The notes below the pieces were generated by a model. It ran no database searches. It was given only the letters and a program-made list of their open reading frames with translations, and was not told the origin of the DNA. A stretch of DNA of 64,000 bases from an uncultured Clostridia bacterium (GTDB lineage Bacteria > Bacillota > Clostridia > Christensenellales > Borkfalkiaceae), in assembly GCA_947175325.1 (NCBI GenBank), contig CAMWME010000002.1:62001-126000 (forward strand), written 5' to 3'. The translations under genes and the position numbers were made by a program. This document shows positions 19,174 through 27,565 of this stretch, one piece after another; positions within the stretch are counted from its first letter, which is position 1, and each line of letters starts with the position of its first letter.

Positions 19174-20406
19174 TTAGGTATTGAGGATTTCGGCTAAAAA
19201 CTTTTCGAAGCTTTCGTAGGTGAAGATATAAGGGTCCTCGTACGAAAAGTTGTAAACCTTTTTATCGTCGGGATTTCTTGAAAAGGCGTAATAACCGTCG
19301 CCACTGTCAACTGCGATAAAATAATAATCGTTCACGTTATAATCATCGTGTTCGGCAAGTACGTCTTGCATAAATTTTACTGCGCTGTCACCCAAATTGG
19401 TCGGCGTTTTATTGTCGAAGCCTATATCAATCCAGTCCATATCGGCAAACCCGACTTTGCTTAAAAATTCGATATAGCTTTCGGGCAAAAACGGATGGGC
19501 TCGCTTTATTGCCGCAACCTCTTCCGCGCTTACTTCTATGACGTTGTACCGTTTCCACTTTATTCTGTTTATAAGAGATTGAATATCTTGAGCGTCTTCG
19601 CCCACTTCTTTTTTAAGTTCGACAACCCCTTCGACGGTATCGCAAAGCCCACAAGATACGTTCAATGAAAAGCGTATCGTCAATACGTCCTTTTCGCACT
19701 TTAATATCTTCACGAAACCGTAATCTATTTCGTCGCCGTCTGCCGTCCATACGTAAGCGACGTAGCCGCTATCCGGTTTAAGCGTTACCGTTTTTCCGAC
19801 GGAATCTTCCGGCGCGTCTTTAAGTATCACGCCGTTGTCGTTTGCGTACTTTTCCAAGGCTTCGCCGTCGTGATAGCCTATCGTTATATAAACACCGTTG
19901 CTCTCGTAATCGCAAACGTCGTCGTAGTCTTCGGGTTTATGCTTTAATCTTGTGCTCCTTATCTCGAAAGCGAGGTGATGACCAGATACGCCTTTGAAAT
20001 CCTTTTCGCATACGTACCTACCCTCGGCATAAAATTCCATACCCGCATCAACAAGTTTAACGGTGTCGGTTTGGTGGATATCGGTAGCGCTTTCGAACTT
20101 ATTTAAGGCGATGCTAATTTGCTTTTCGCTTTCTCTCCGTTTAGCCCGCGCTTGCTCTTCACGTTCTTTCTCTTTGGTACGCGCTTGCTTTTCGGATTCA
20201 CGTTTTTCTTGGTTCACCGACCGCAAAGCGATAACGCGCATCAACCACATGAGAAAGAAATAAGCACCCAAACATATACACGCATAGCCGAACATGGCAA
20301 GACGGCTGCTGTCGGGGATGACGACGAGCAGAACGCCCGCAACCGCAAAAACGATTGCTGCTATTATTAAAGCCAAATTAACATAGAACTTTTTGTCTTT
20401 TTTCAA
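19174..20406 (-). CDS. SMI1/KNR4-domain protein with N-terminal membrane anchor
   Basis: Two N-terminal hydrophobic helices, charged coiled segment, C-terminal HPFLPESYIEFLSKVGFADMDWIDI...GYYAFSRNPDDKKVYNFSYE. Confidence 0.75.
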   Translation of the reverse strand: MKKDKKFYVNLALIIAAIVFAVAGVLLVVIPDSSRLAMFGYACICLGAYFFLMWLMRVIALRSVNQEKRESEKQARTKEKEREEQARAKRRESEKQISIALNKFESATDIHQTDTVKLVDAGMEFYAEGRYVCEKDFKGVSGHHLAFEIRSTRLKHKPEDYDDVCDYESNGVYITIGYHDGEALEKYANDNGVILKDAPEDSVGKTVTLKPDSGYVAYVWTADGDEIDYGFVKILKCEKDVLTIRFSLNVSCGLCDTVEGVVELKKEVGEDAQDIQSLINRIKWKRYNVIEVSAEEVAAIKRAHPFLPESYIEFLSKVGFADMDWIDIGFDNKTPTNLGDSAVKFMQDVLAEHDDYNVNDYYFIAVDSGDGYYAFSRNPDDKKVYNFSYEDPYIFTYESFEKFLAEILNT

Positions 20407-20465
20407 AACGGGTTCCTCGTTTATAAATTACAAATTATCGGATAGTCATTATAAAAATTCAAGCA

Positions 20466-20495
20466 AAAGCGCAATGATTTTCGTCATTGCGCTTT
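20466..20495 (-). terminator. Hairpin terminator downstream of pectate lyase
   Basis: aaagcgcaatga ttttcg tcattgcgcttt perfect inverted repeat. Confidence 0.65.
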
Positions 20496-20530
20496 CCCTA
20501 CGGAATACACCGTAACCGGGTTTTGCCGTT

Positions 20531-22726
20531 TTAGTTTAAAAGAACGTATTCCAATTCCATTGAATCGCCCTTTTCGATGGTGAGCGTTTCGCCGGCTTTG
20601 ACGGTTATTTGACATTCGCCGTTGCTATCGAGCTTAACTTTCTCGCCGTTGAGTAAAATGCCCTTGCCCGAAGCGCCCGTAGTGTGAACGGTAACGACCG
20701 TATCCTTATCAACCTTAACGGTTACCTTAGTGGCGGATTCCATTTTAAGATAATTCGTGCCTGACTTATAGTTGCCGCTGACGGTTATGCCGGCGGGATA
20801 CTTGCCGTCGTTATCTCTAATGAACTCAACCTTGCTTACGCCCTCGGGCACGGTTGCGCCCGTGTCGCCGCCACCGGTTTCATCGCCGCCGTCGCCGCCT
20901 TCAGTGGTGCCGCCCGTGGTCGTGCCGCTGCCGACTGCTTCGCCGCCGATTTTAACCAAGTCCGACTTGTAAGCCGAAAGAGCCGCCCTGAGCTCGGGAA
21001 TTACGTTGTAATTGCCGTCCTCTGCCTCGTCGTCAAACTCCCACTTGAAGTCGCCGCCGCCTACTCTGCCCGCGTAAAGCTCTACCTTTTCCTTAGCGAC
21101 CTCGGGGGAGTCTACGGTGTACTTATAGAAGTCGGAAGCCGTGTCGAAGTTGCTGTAAGCCGTGCTGCCCGCTTTGGCCGTATATTCTGCGGATACCGTT
21201 TCTTCCCTTGAAGTTGCGAGGTAGCAGTCAAGGTTGGTTTTATCCGCCGTGTCGTTTTGGGTTATCAACTTGTAATTGCCGACGAAGGTGTTGTTGTAGG
21301 CTTTAATCATACCGCCAGCTTCGCCCGAGAAGGTGCCGTCGCCCAAAGCGTCGGTGCCTTGGTTTGACGAAAGCATGGGGTGCATAGTTGATGTTGAACG
21401 GAAGTAATTGTTTTCTACGAATGCGCTGGCGCCCATAGTTACGCCTACGCCGTATTTTGCGTTGCCGTCGAAATAGTTATTGTAGATATGAACGGTACAC
21501 GTTCTTATTCTGGGGTGGCGCGAATCCGAGTGGTCGTACCAGTTGTGGTGGTAAGTGATATAGTTGGTCGTCTTTTCGCTCTTCATACCTTGCAAGTTGC
21601 ACTTGCCGCTGTCCCAGAAATGATTGTAAGAGTGGGTTACATAGGTAGAACCTTTAGTATCGAGCGCACCGTCGCCCTTCTTCTGGTCGCCGCCGAAATC
21701 CTTGCCGTAGAACATATCGCAGTTGTGTACCCAGATGTGGTCGTTTTCGGTTTCTATGCCGATATTGTCCTTAGTGTTGCCCTCGGCGTTCATAAAGCCG
21801 ATATTGCGTACCTCTACGTTGGAGCTTTTAATAATCCGCAAGCCCCAGCCGTTTGCCGTTGCGTCGCTTCCTATGCCTTCAAAGGTTACGCCCGCCTTAG
21901 TTTCTTTTATGGTGAAATCTCCGCTGTCGGACTTGGTAGCATCCAGCTTGCCTATATTACCTATTACGCGAACGGAAAGAGGCTTGGTTTCTTTTTTGTA
22001 TGCAACGAGGATATCGTTTAACCCGACGCACTCGACTCCCGCGACGGTCATTTTAACCGAGTACTTATTGGCGTCGGTTATATAGAGTACTTGGGCGTCC
22101 GCCTTTAAGGTGCCGTCCTCGTTATACGCGCCCGAAGAAGTGCCGTTTACGAAGGCGTAACCCGAACGCTCGTGAGCAAGCACGGTTATATCCGTTGCGG
22201 TTGCCGCCTTGTCGGCGTCCTCGGTAAGCTCGGCGCCGCCCGTGGGAACGACCTTTAAAGTATATTTGCCCGCTTTGAGCCCGACTGCGTCCGCACGGCA
22301 ATAAGTTTTATATTCGCGCACTAAGGGTGCGTCAAGCTTGACGAACTCGCCGCCGTCTATTTTGCAATAGACGTTGTAGCCCATTGCACCCTCTACCTTA
22401 TCCCAAACCACGTAAGCCGACTCTAAATCGCCCGCCGCCTTGGTGATTTTAACCGCGCCCGCGGGAACGGTAGGTATTACGGGAGGATTGGGTTTAACGA
22501 CGGGGTCCTTGTCGCCGCCGTTGGGGTCCTTGTCTTTATCCTTGTCTTTATCCGTGTCCTTATCGGTATCCTTGTCCGTGTCGGTGGTACCGCTATCAAT
22601 AGTGCCCGAATTTTCGGTGCCCGTGCCGGCAGTTTCGCCGCCGTCGGTATCACACGCCGCGAAGGCGAACACGCTTGCGCTTGCAAGTAAAACCGCAAGT
22701 ATTCTGCCGATTAATTTCTTACTCAT
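20531..22726 (-). CDS. Secreted pectate lyase lipoprotein (PL1-like) with N-terminal FN3-like region and C-terminal extra domain
   Basis: Lipobox VFAFAAC; NDHIWVHNCDMFYG...GALDTKGSTYVTHSYNHFWDSGK...YHHNWYDHSDSRHPRIR; Asp/Lys/Thr-rich linker DKDTDKDTDKDKDKDKDP. Confidence 0.9.
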   Translation of the reverse strand: MSKKLIGRILAVLLASASVFAFAACDTDGGETAGTGTENSGTIDSGTTDTDKDTDKDTDKDKDKDKDPNGGDKDPVVKPNPPVIPTVPAGAVKITKAAGDLESAYVVWDKVEGAMGYNVYCKIDGGEFVKLDAPLVREYKTYCRADAVGLKAGKYTLKVVPTGGAELTEDADKAATATDITVLAHERSGYAFVNGTSSGAYNEDGTLKADAQVLYITDANKYSVKMTVAGVECVGLNDILVAYKKETKPLSVRVIGNIGKLDATKSDSGDFTIKETKAGVTFEGIGSDATANGWGLRIIKSSNVEVRNIGFMNAEGNTKDNIGIETENDHIWVHNCDMFYGKDFGGDQKKGDGALDTKGSTYVTHSYNHFWDSGKCNLQGMKSEKTTNYITYHHNWYDHSDSRHPRIRTCTVHIYNNYFDGNAKYGVGVTMGASAFVENNYFRSTSTMHPMLSSNQGTDALGDGTFSGEAGGMIKAYNNTFVGNYKLITQNDTADKTNLDCYLATSREETVSAEYTAKAGSTAYSNFDTASDFYKYTVDSPEVAKEKVELYAGRVGGGDFKWEFDDEAEDGNYNVIPELRAALSAYKSDLVKIGGEAVGSGTTTGGTTEGGDGGDETGGGDTGATVPEGVSKVEFIRDNDGKYPAGITVSGNYKSGTNYLKMESATKVTVKVDKDTVVTVHTTGASGKGILLNGEKVKLDSNGECQITVKAGETLTIEKGDSMELEYVLLN

Positions 22727-22756
22727 TATTTTTCCCTCTTTATATAATATATGTTT

Positions 22757-23509
22757 TTATCTACCGAGCCAGCCGCCATCGACTGCCAAAGTAAATCCAT
22801 TAATGTAATCCGAAGCTGACGAGGCGAGGAACACTGCCGCGCCTTGTAAATCTTCGGGCGTGCCCCATCTGCCGGCGGGGATACGCGACAAAATGTCCGC
22901 GCTACGCTCGCCGTCTTGGCGCAAAGCCTCGGTATTGTTGGTTGCCATATAGCCCGGCGCAATGCCGTTTATATTTATTCCGTACTTTGCCCACTCGTTG
23001 GCAAGGGTCATGGTTACGCCCTTGATTGCCGACTTGGAAGCCGTGTACGAAGGCACCCTTACCCCGCCTTGATAGGAAAGCATTGAGGCGATGTTTATTA
23101 TTTTACCACCCGTGCCTTGGCTTATAAACTGCTTTGCGACGGCTTGGGTCAAGAAGAACACCGTTTTTAAGTTCACGTTTAAAACGCTGTCCCAGTTCTC
23201 TTCCGAAAACTCGATGCTGTCTTGGCGCTTTATAACCCCCGCGTTGTTGACGAGGATATCTATTTTGCCGTACTTTTCAAGCGTCTTTTGGATTATCTCC
23301 GGAATTACGGATATATCGCTTAAATCCGCAATGACGTTGTAGAAGTTTTTGCCGCAGAGCTCGGCGGTTTCGTCACTGGGGCGGCGGGATACTCCCACTA
23401 CCTTTGCGCCCGCCTCGGTATAGGCTTTGCAAATGCCTTGACCGAGACCCGTGTTGCTGCCGGTAACTATTGCGACTTTGTCCTTTAAACTGAATTTATC
23501 TAAAATCAT
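22757..23509 (-). CDS. kduD: 2-deoxy-D-gluconate 3-dehydrogenase-like SDR
   Basis: VAIVTGSNTGLGQGIC (TGxxxGxG), VNNAGVIKR, SYTASKSAIKGVT; uronate context with kduI. Confidence 0.88.
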   Translation of the reverse strand: MILDKFSLKDKVAIVTGSNTGLGQGICKAYTEAGAKVVGVSRRPSDETAELCGKNFYNVIADLSDISVIPEIIQKTLEKYGKIDILVNNAGVIKRQDSIEFSEENWDSVLNVNLKTVFFLTQAVAKQFISQGTGGKIINIASMLSYQGGVRVPSYTASKSAIKGVTMTLANEWAKYGININGIAPGYMATNNTEALRQDGERSADILSRIPAGRWGTPEDLQGAAVFLASSASDYINGFTLAVDGGWLGR

Positions 23510-23552
23510 AAATTTATTATACACCCTTTAACCGAATTTTGCAAGGGGTGAG

Positions 23553-24413
23553 TTAATTCCCGTTTTCAAAGACTATTTCGCCGCCCGCGGGGATTTTGTA
23601 GACCTTACTCCTTATCTCTATAAACACGGGGGTGTGCGAAGGGTTGAAAACCCGTTCGCCGTCCAAAGAAAATACGAGGCTGTTATACGCTTGAACGTAG
23701 TCGTAGATTTCGCCGTTCGTTGCAAACCAAATATCTTTTTTGTGCTTTGAAAGCTCGGCGCAAGCGTTTTCGATTATGTTCCAGTTATTGTTATCGTCGA
23801 ACTCGTAGCTGTGCCCCCAAATATAGAAAAGCCAAGGCTCGCGGTGCTTGAAGTCGTCCGCGGGCGCGCCGCTTAAAAACTTGTTTAAAAGCTCGGGGAA
23901 TTTCGGGTCGTTGTGATGGCAAGTGGGTTTAAGCCTAAGCCAGTCCGAAGGGATTGCGAAGGAATGCGACGGCTCGGTCGTGCGGGCGTAGGTTACGCCC
24001 AAACTTTTAAGCGCGGATACGATTTCGTCATTGTAGCCGTTGTAGGCGTAAGCCATTCCGCGCACTATTTTGCCGAATTTGTTTTCGAGGTAAAGGCGGT
24101 TTTGCACCACCTCGTTTATAGCCTCGGGCAAGGGTACCTTGCTCATATAGATATGGCGCGCGCCGTGAATAGCCACCTCGTGCGCGGTGCCCGAAAAGGC
24201 GGCAAAGGTTTCCTCCTCGTTCATTCTGTCGTGCCAGTTTTGGCAGTCGAAGAGAAGGTTGTTTAAATTGAAGGTTGCCTTTACGCCGTACGCGTTGAAA
24301 ATTTCCAAAAGCTTTAAGTCGGCTTTTACTCCGTCGTCGTAGCTGAAGGTTACCGCCTTTTGCTTGCCGCCGGGGAAGCGCATATATTTTTCCTCAAACA
24401 TTTGTCTGAACAT
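23553..24413 (-). CDS. Polysaccharide deacetylase family protein (NodB-like)
   Basis: KQKAVTFSYDDGVKADLKLLEIFNAYGVKATFNLNN, HEVAIHGARH; start trimmed to MFRQMFEEKYMRFPGG. Confidence 0.82.
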   Translation of the reverse strand: MFRQMFEEKYMRFPGGKQKAVTFSYDDGVKADLKLLEIFNAYGVKATFNLNNLLFDCQNWHDRMNEEETFAAFSGTAHEVAIHGARHIYMSKVPLPEAINEVVQNRLYLENKFGKIVRGMAYAYNGYNDEIVSALKSLGVTYARTTEPSHSFAIPSDWLRLKPTCHHNDPKFPELLNKFLSGAPADDFKHREPWLFYIWGHSYEFDDNNNWNIIENACAELSKHKKDIWFATNGEIYDYVQAYNSLVFSLDGERVFNPSHTPVFIEIRSKVYKIPAGGEIVFENGN

Positions 24414-25917
24414 CGTTATCCTCCTTGGTTTCTTGTTCGGTATTCGCGGGCGCGGGCGCGGGTGCGCCGTCGGGTGCGGACGCGAGCGCGGGCACGGGTA
24501 CGGGTGCGAGCGCGGGCTCGTCACGAAGAAGCCCCGAGGATTTTTTCCATTTGCCCGAAAGAAGGCGCGAGCCGAATAATATTCCGCGGAAGCCCCAGTC
24601 CGCGACCATGCCTATCCAAAGCCCTACTGCGCCCATGTGCGCGCCGACCCAGTCGCAAGTTAGAATATAGCACAGCCCCACGCGCATTATAAGCATTGAG
24701 GCTATTGCGGCTATCATTACGAACTTCATATCCGAGTTGGCTTTTAAAACCGCGGGTAGCCCGAACGATAAGGGATAAGTTACGAATTGCAGCGATAGGC
24801 ACATTATGAGGCACTGCCAAGCAATGTCGCGTGCGTCGCCCGAAATGTTGTAGAAGTTTAAAAGCACGGGCGAAAGCGCGAAGGTAACCCCCACGCAAGC
24901 GGCGTTGCCGACGTAGGATATGAGTAGCATTTTTTTAATGTAGTACTTGACTTGACCGATATCGCCTTTGCCGACCGCTTGGCCTATGACGGTGAGTATC
25001 GAGGTGTTTATGCCGTTGCCGACTATCGAGCTTATCATATTGATATTGTAGGCAACGGAGTTTGCCGCCGAATGGATATTCAAGCCGTTTATTTGATAAC
25101 TTTCAATGGTGATAAAGGCAATGACGAGAATTTTGCCGAGCTGGAAAAGGCTGTTTTCTATGCCGCTGGGTACGCCGAGCTTTAATATCTTTTTAACTTG
25201 CCCGCCGTTGAAACGGAATTTTTCGAATATGTTTATTCTGACGAGGTTGCCCTTGCGCGTCATTAAAAACAGTGTGAAGAACGCGGGGAAAATTCTTGCA
25301 ATGAGCGTGCCGAGCGCAACGCCGGCTATACCGAGGTCGCACGCATAGATAAACAGCGCGTTGAAGCCGATATTCAAGAAGAAACTGATTACGCCCGAGA
25401 GCATGGTGTTCATACTCTTTCTCTGCGCCCTTAAAAGCGCGGCGCAAGAATTGAACACCGCCACGAACGGGAACGACGCCGAGATGATATAAAAATAAGT
25501 GTACGCGTGACCGAGCGTTTCGTCGCCCGCCGAACCGAAGGTTAAATTTAATATGGGCTTATTCAAGCCGAGGCAAAGGCCCGTTACGGCGAGCGCGGCA
25601 AGCAGCATAATTACGACGAGCTGTTTCGCGCTTTTGTTTGCCTCCTCCGTTTTGCCCGCGCCGAGAAACTGCGAGGTTATCACCGCGCCGCCCACGCTGA
25701 ATGCGGTAAACAGCTGAGTTATAAGGTTTGCTATCTGGTCAACGCCCGTAATCGCGGTAAGGATATTGTCGCCCGCGCCGCTCTTGGCGTAGGAAGCCAT
25801 AAGCCCGTCTATCATTCCGAGGGACATCGAAAGCGCGGACTCGACCACGATGGGGATAATTAAAAAGGCGAGGGCTTTGTTGGTAAAAAGCGAATATTGA
25901 GTTTTACTTTTCGTCAT
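24394..25917 (-). CDS. MATE family efflux transporter with Pro/Ala-rich C-terminal tail
   Basis: 12-TM-like protein; MIDGLMASYAKSGAG...QFLGAGKTEEANKSAKQL; start trimmed to MTKSKTQYSLF. Confidence 0.88.
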   Translation of the reverse strand: MTKSKTQYSLFTNKALAFLIIPIVVESALSMSLGMIDGLMASYAKSGAGDNILTAITGVDQIANLITQLFTAFSVGGAVITSQFLGAGKTEEANKSAKQLVVIMLLAALAVTGLCLGLNKPILNLTFGSAGDETLGHAYTYFYIISASFPFVAVFNSCAALLRAQRKSMNTMLSGVISFFLNIGFNALFIYACDLGIAGVALGTLIARIFPAFFTLFLMTRKGNLVRINIFEKFRFNGGQVKKILKLGVPSGIENSLFQLGKILVIAFITIESYQINGLNIHSAANSVAYNINMISSIVGNGINTSILTVIGQAVGKGDIGQVKYYIKKMLLISYVGNAACVGVTFALSPVLLNFYNISGDARDIAWQCLIMCLSLQFVTYPLSFGLPAVLKANSDMKFVMIAAIASMLIMRVGLCYILTCDWVGAHMGAVGLWIGMVADWGFRGILFGSRLLSGKWKKSSGLLRDEPALAPVPVPALASAPDGAPAPAPANTEQETKEDNDVQTNV

Positions 25918-25950
25918 ACCGTGCCCCTCCTTTTTATTTATAGTTTGTCT

Positions 25951-26071
25951 AAAACGCAGAGAAGCAAGCAAGACAAGGCGCGCGAGGAAAACCCGAAGGA
26001 GTTTACTAAACCGTAAATGACTGAGGGTTGCCACAGCGCAACGAAGTATTGCGAAGCTTATGTGCGTTTTA
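25951..26071. repeat. Interspersed structured repeat, copy 3
   Basis: aaaacgcagagaagcaagcaagacaagg...ggagTTTACtaaaccGTAAAtgactgagggtt...gcgaagcttatgtgcgtttta; terminal inverted repeat AAAACGCA...TGCGTTTT. Confidence 0.88.
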
Positions 26072-27565
26072 TTTAATGCGGTTGTCCGTGCAAGTTACTC
26101 TGAAATATTTGAACGTGACACTGCCCTTGCTCGGTTCTGCACTGCGGGCGTAGATACCGATTTTCGCGCCCGTCCACGCGCCCGCTTCGGCGTAGAATAT
26201 ATGGGTGAACGCACTGCCGCCGAACGAGAATTTGTAAGCCAAACGGTTGGGACTTTCGAACTTGGCGGACAGCTTGAAGGTAACGCTGCCTTCGTCGTAG
26301 GGCTGGCTTTTGGCGAGAGTTTCGTCCTCCTCGCCGCCGATTTCGCCCTTGCGGATTTCAAGAAAGTTTTGCCCGTCGCGGCGGACTACGCAGCAGTAGG
26401 CGTACTTTTTGCCGAACACTGTGAAGCCCACTTCGTCGCCGTCGTTGACAAGGTTTAGTTTGCACTTGCTGTTTACGGCGAAGTTTTTGTACTGCACCTT
26501 TTGCATCACGAGCTGGGGAAGGTCGGAGAGGGCGGGTTTTTCAAAGGGTATGCAGTTGAGTTTTAAGCCGCGCTTGAAGGAGTACCACTCCGCTTGGGGA
26601 TTGGCGGGGGTCTGCCAAACTAGGGAAAGCTTGTCGCTTTCGAACTCGTCGGACGGGTCGATTTTTGCGCCGGTTATAACCTCGACGGGGTAATCGCCGT
26701 TCGCGACGGGCGTGCCCGCAAGTCCGTCTTCGGAGTTGCCCAAGAGTATCCAATCGTTTTCCCAAACGGCGGGCTGCAAGTGCACGACGCGGCCGTACGC
26801 GCCCATGTCTTGGAAGTGCATAAACGCCCACTTTTCGCCCGAGTCGTCCAAGTCGATAAGCGCGCCTTGGTGGGGGCCGTTGACGGCGGTGTCGCCTTGA
26901 ATCATTACGATTTTGGTTTCCCAGTCTCCGTAAATTTCTTTACTTCTGAGGGCGACTTGCCAACCCGTTTTGACTCCGCCCGCGGGGGCGAGGATATAGA
27001 AGTACTTGCCGTGCTCGTAGATTTTGGGGCCCTCTATCTTCGGGGCGAGGTCGCGGCCGTCGTAGATAATTTTGTAATCGCCCTTGACGGCTTTCAAGTC
27101 CTCGTCCGCCTCGATTACGGCAAGGCGGGAATTGAAGCCTATGCGGCTTTTGACGAAGGCGAACACGATATAGCACTTGCCGTCCACCCATATGGGACAA
27201 GGGTCCTCGTAGCCCGCGCCCGTTAAAAGGGGACGAAGTAGCGACCACTTGCCGTAGGGGTCGGTTGCCTCTGCGACGAAGATTCCTTCGTCGGGGAAGG
27301 GAATCAGGCAATAGAATTTGCCGTTGTGGTATCTGAGCGAGGGCGCCCACGCGCCGTTGCCGTGTTGGACCTCGTTGAACTTTTCAAAGGGAAGTTCGTC
27401 CAAGACGTAGTTGATGATTTCCCACTCCACTAAGTTTTTGGAGTGCAGAACGGGCACGCCCGGCACGTGGTTGAAGCTGGACGCAACCATATAAAAATCG
27501 TCCCCCACCCTAATTACGTCGGGGTCGGAATAGTCGGAAAACAAAACGGGATTTTCGTATTTCAT
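26069..27565 (-). CDS. Glycoside hydrolase family 43-type (beta-xylosidase/arabinofuranosidase-like)
   Basis: MKYENPVLFSDYSDPDVIRVGDDFYMVASSFNHVPGVPVLHSKNLVEWE, GNGAWAPSLRYHNGKFY, IEGPKIYEHGKYFYILAPAGG. Confidence 0.93.
   Translation of the reverse strand: MKYENPVLFSDYSDPDVIRVGDDFYMVASSFNHVPGVPVLHSKNLVEWEIINYVLDELPFEKFNEVQHGNGAWAPSLRYHNGKFYCLIPFPDEGIFVAEATDPYGKWSLLRPLLTGAGYEDPCPIWVDGKCYIVFAFVKSRIGFNSRLAVIEADEDLKAVKGDYKIIYDGRDLAPKIEGPKIYEHGKYFYILAPAGGVKTGWQVALRSKEIYGDWETKIVMIQGDTAVNGPHQGALIDLDDSGEKWAFMHFQDMGAYGRVVHLQPAVWENDWILLGNSEDGLAGTPVANGDYPVEVITGAKIDPSDEFESDKLSLVWQTPANPQAEWYSFKRGLKLNCIPFEKPALSDLPQLVMQKVQYKNFAVNSKCKLNLVNDGDEVGFTVFGKKYAYCCVVRRDGQNFLEIRKGEIGGEEDETLAKSQPYDEGSVTFKLSAKFESPNRLAYKFSFGGSAFTHIFYAEAGAWTGAKIGIYARSAEPSKGSVTFKYFRVTCTDNRIK

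Noticed and set aside
24360-24692. Plus-strand Arg/Val-rich ORFs around 24.4 kb
   Set aside because: Arise from the GC-rich repeat encoding the MATE tail on the minus strand; low complexity with no coding support.
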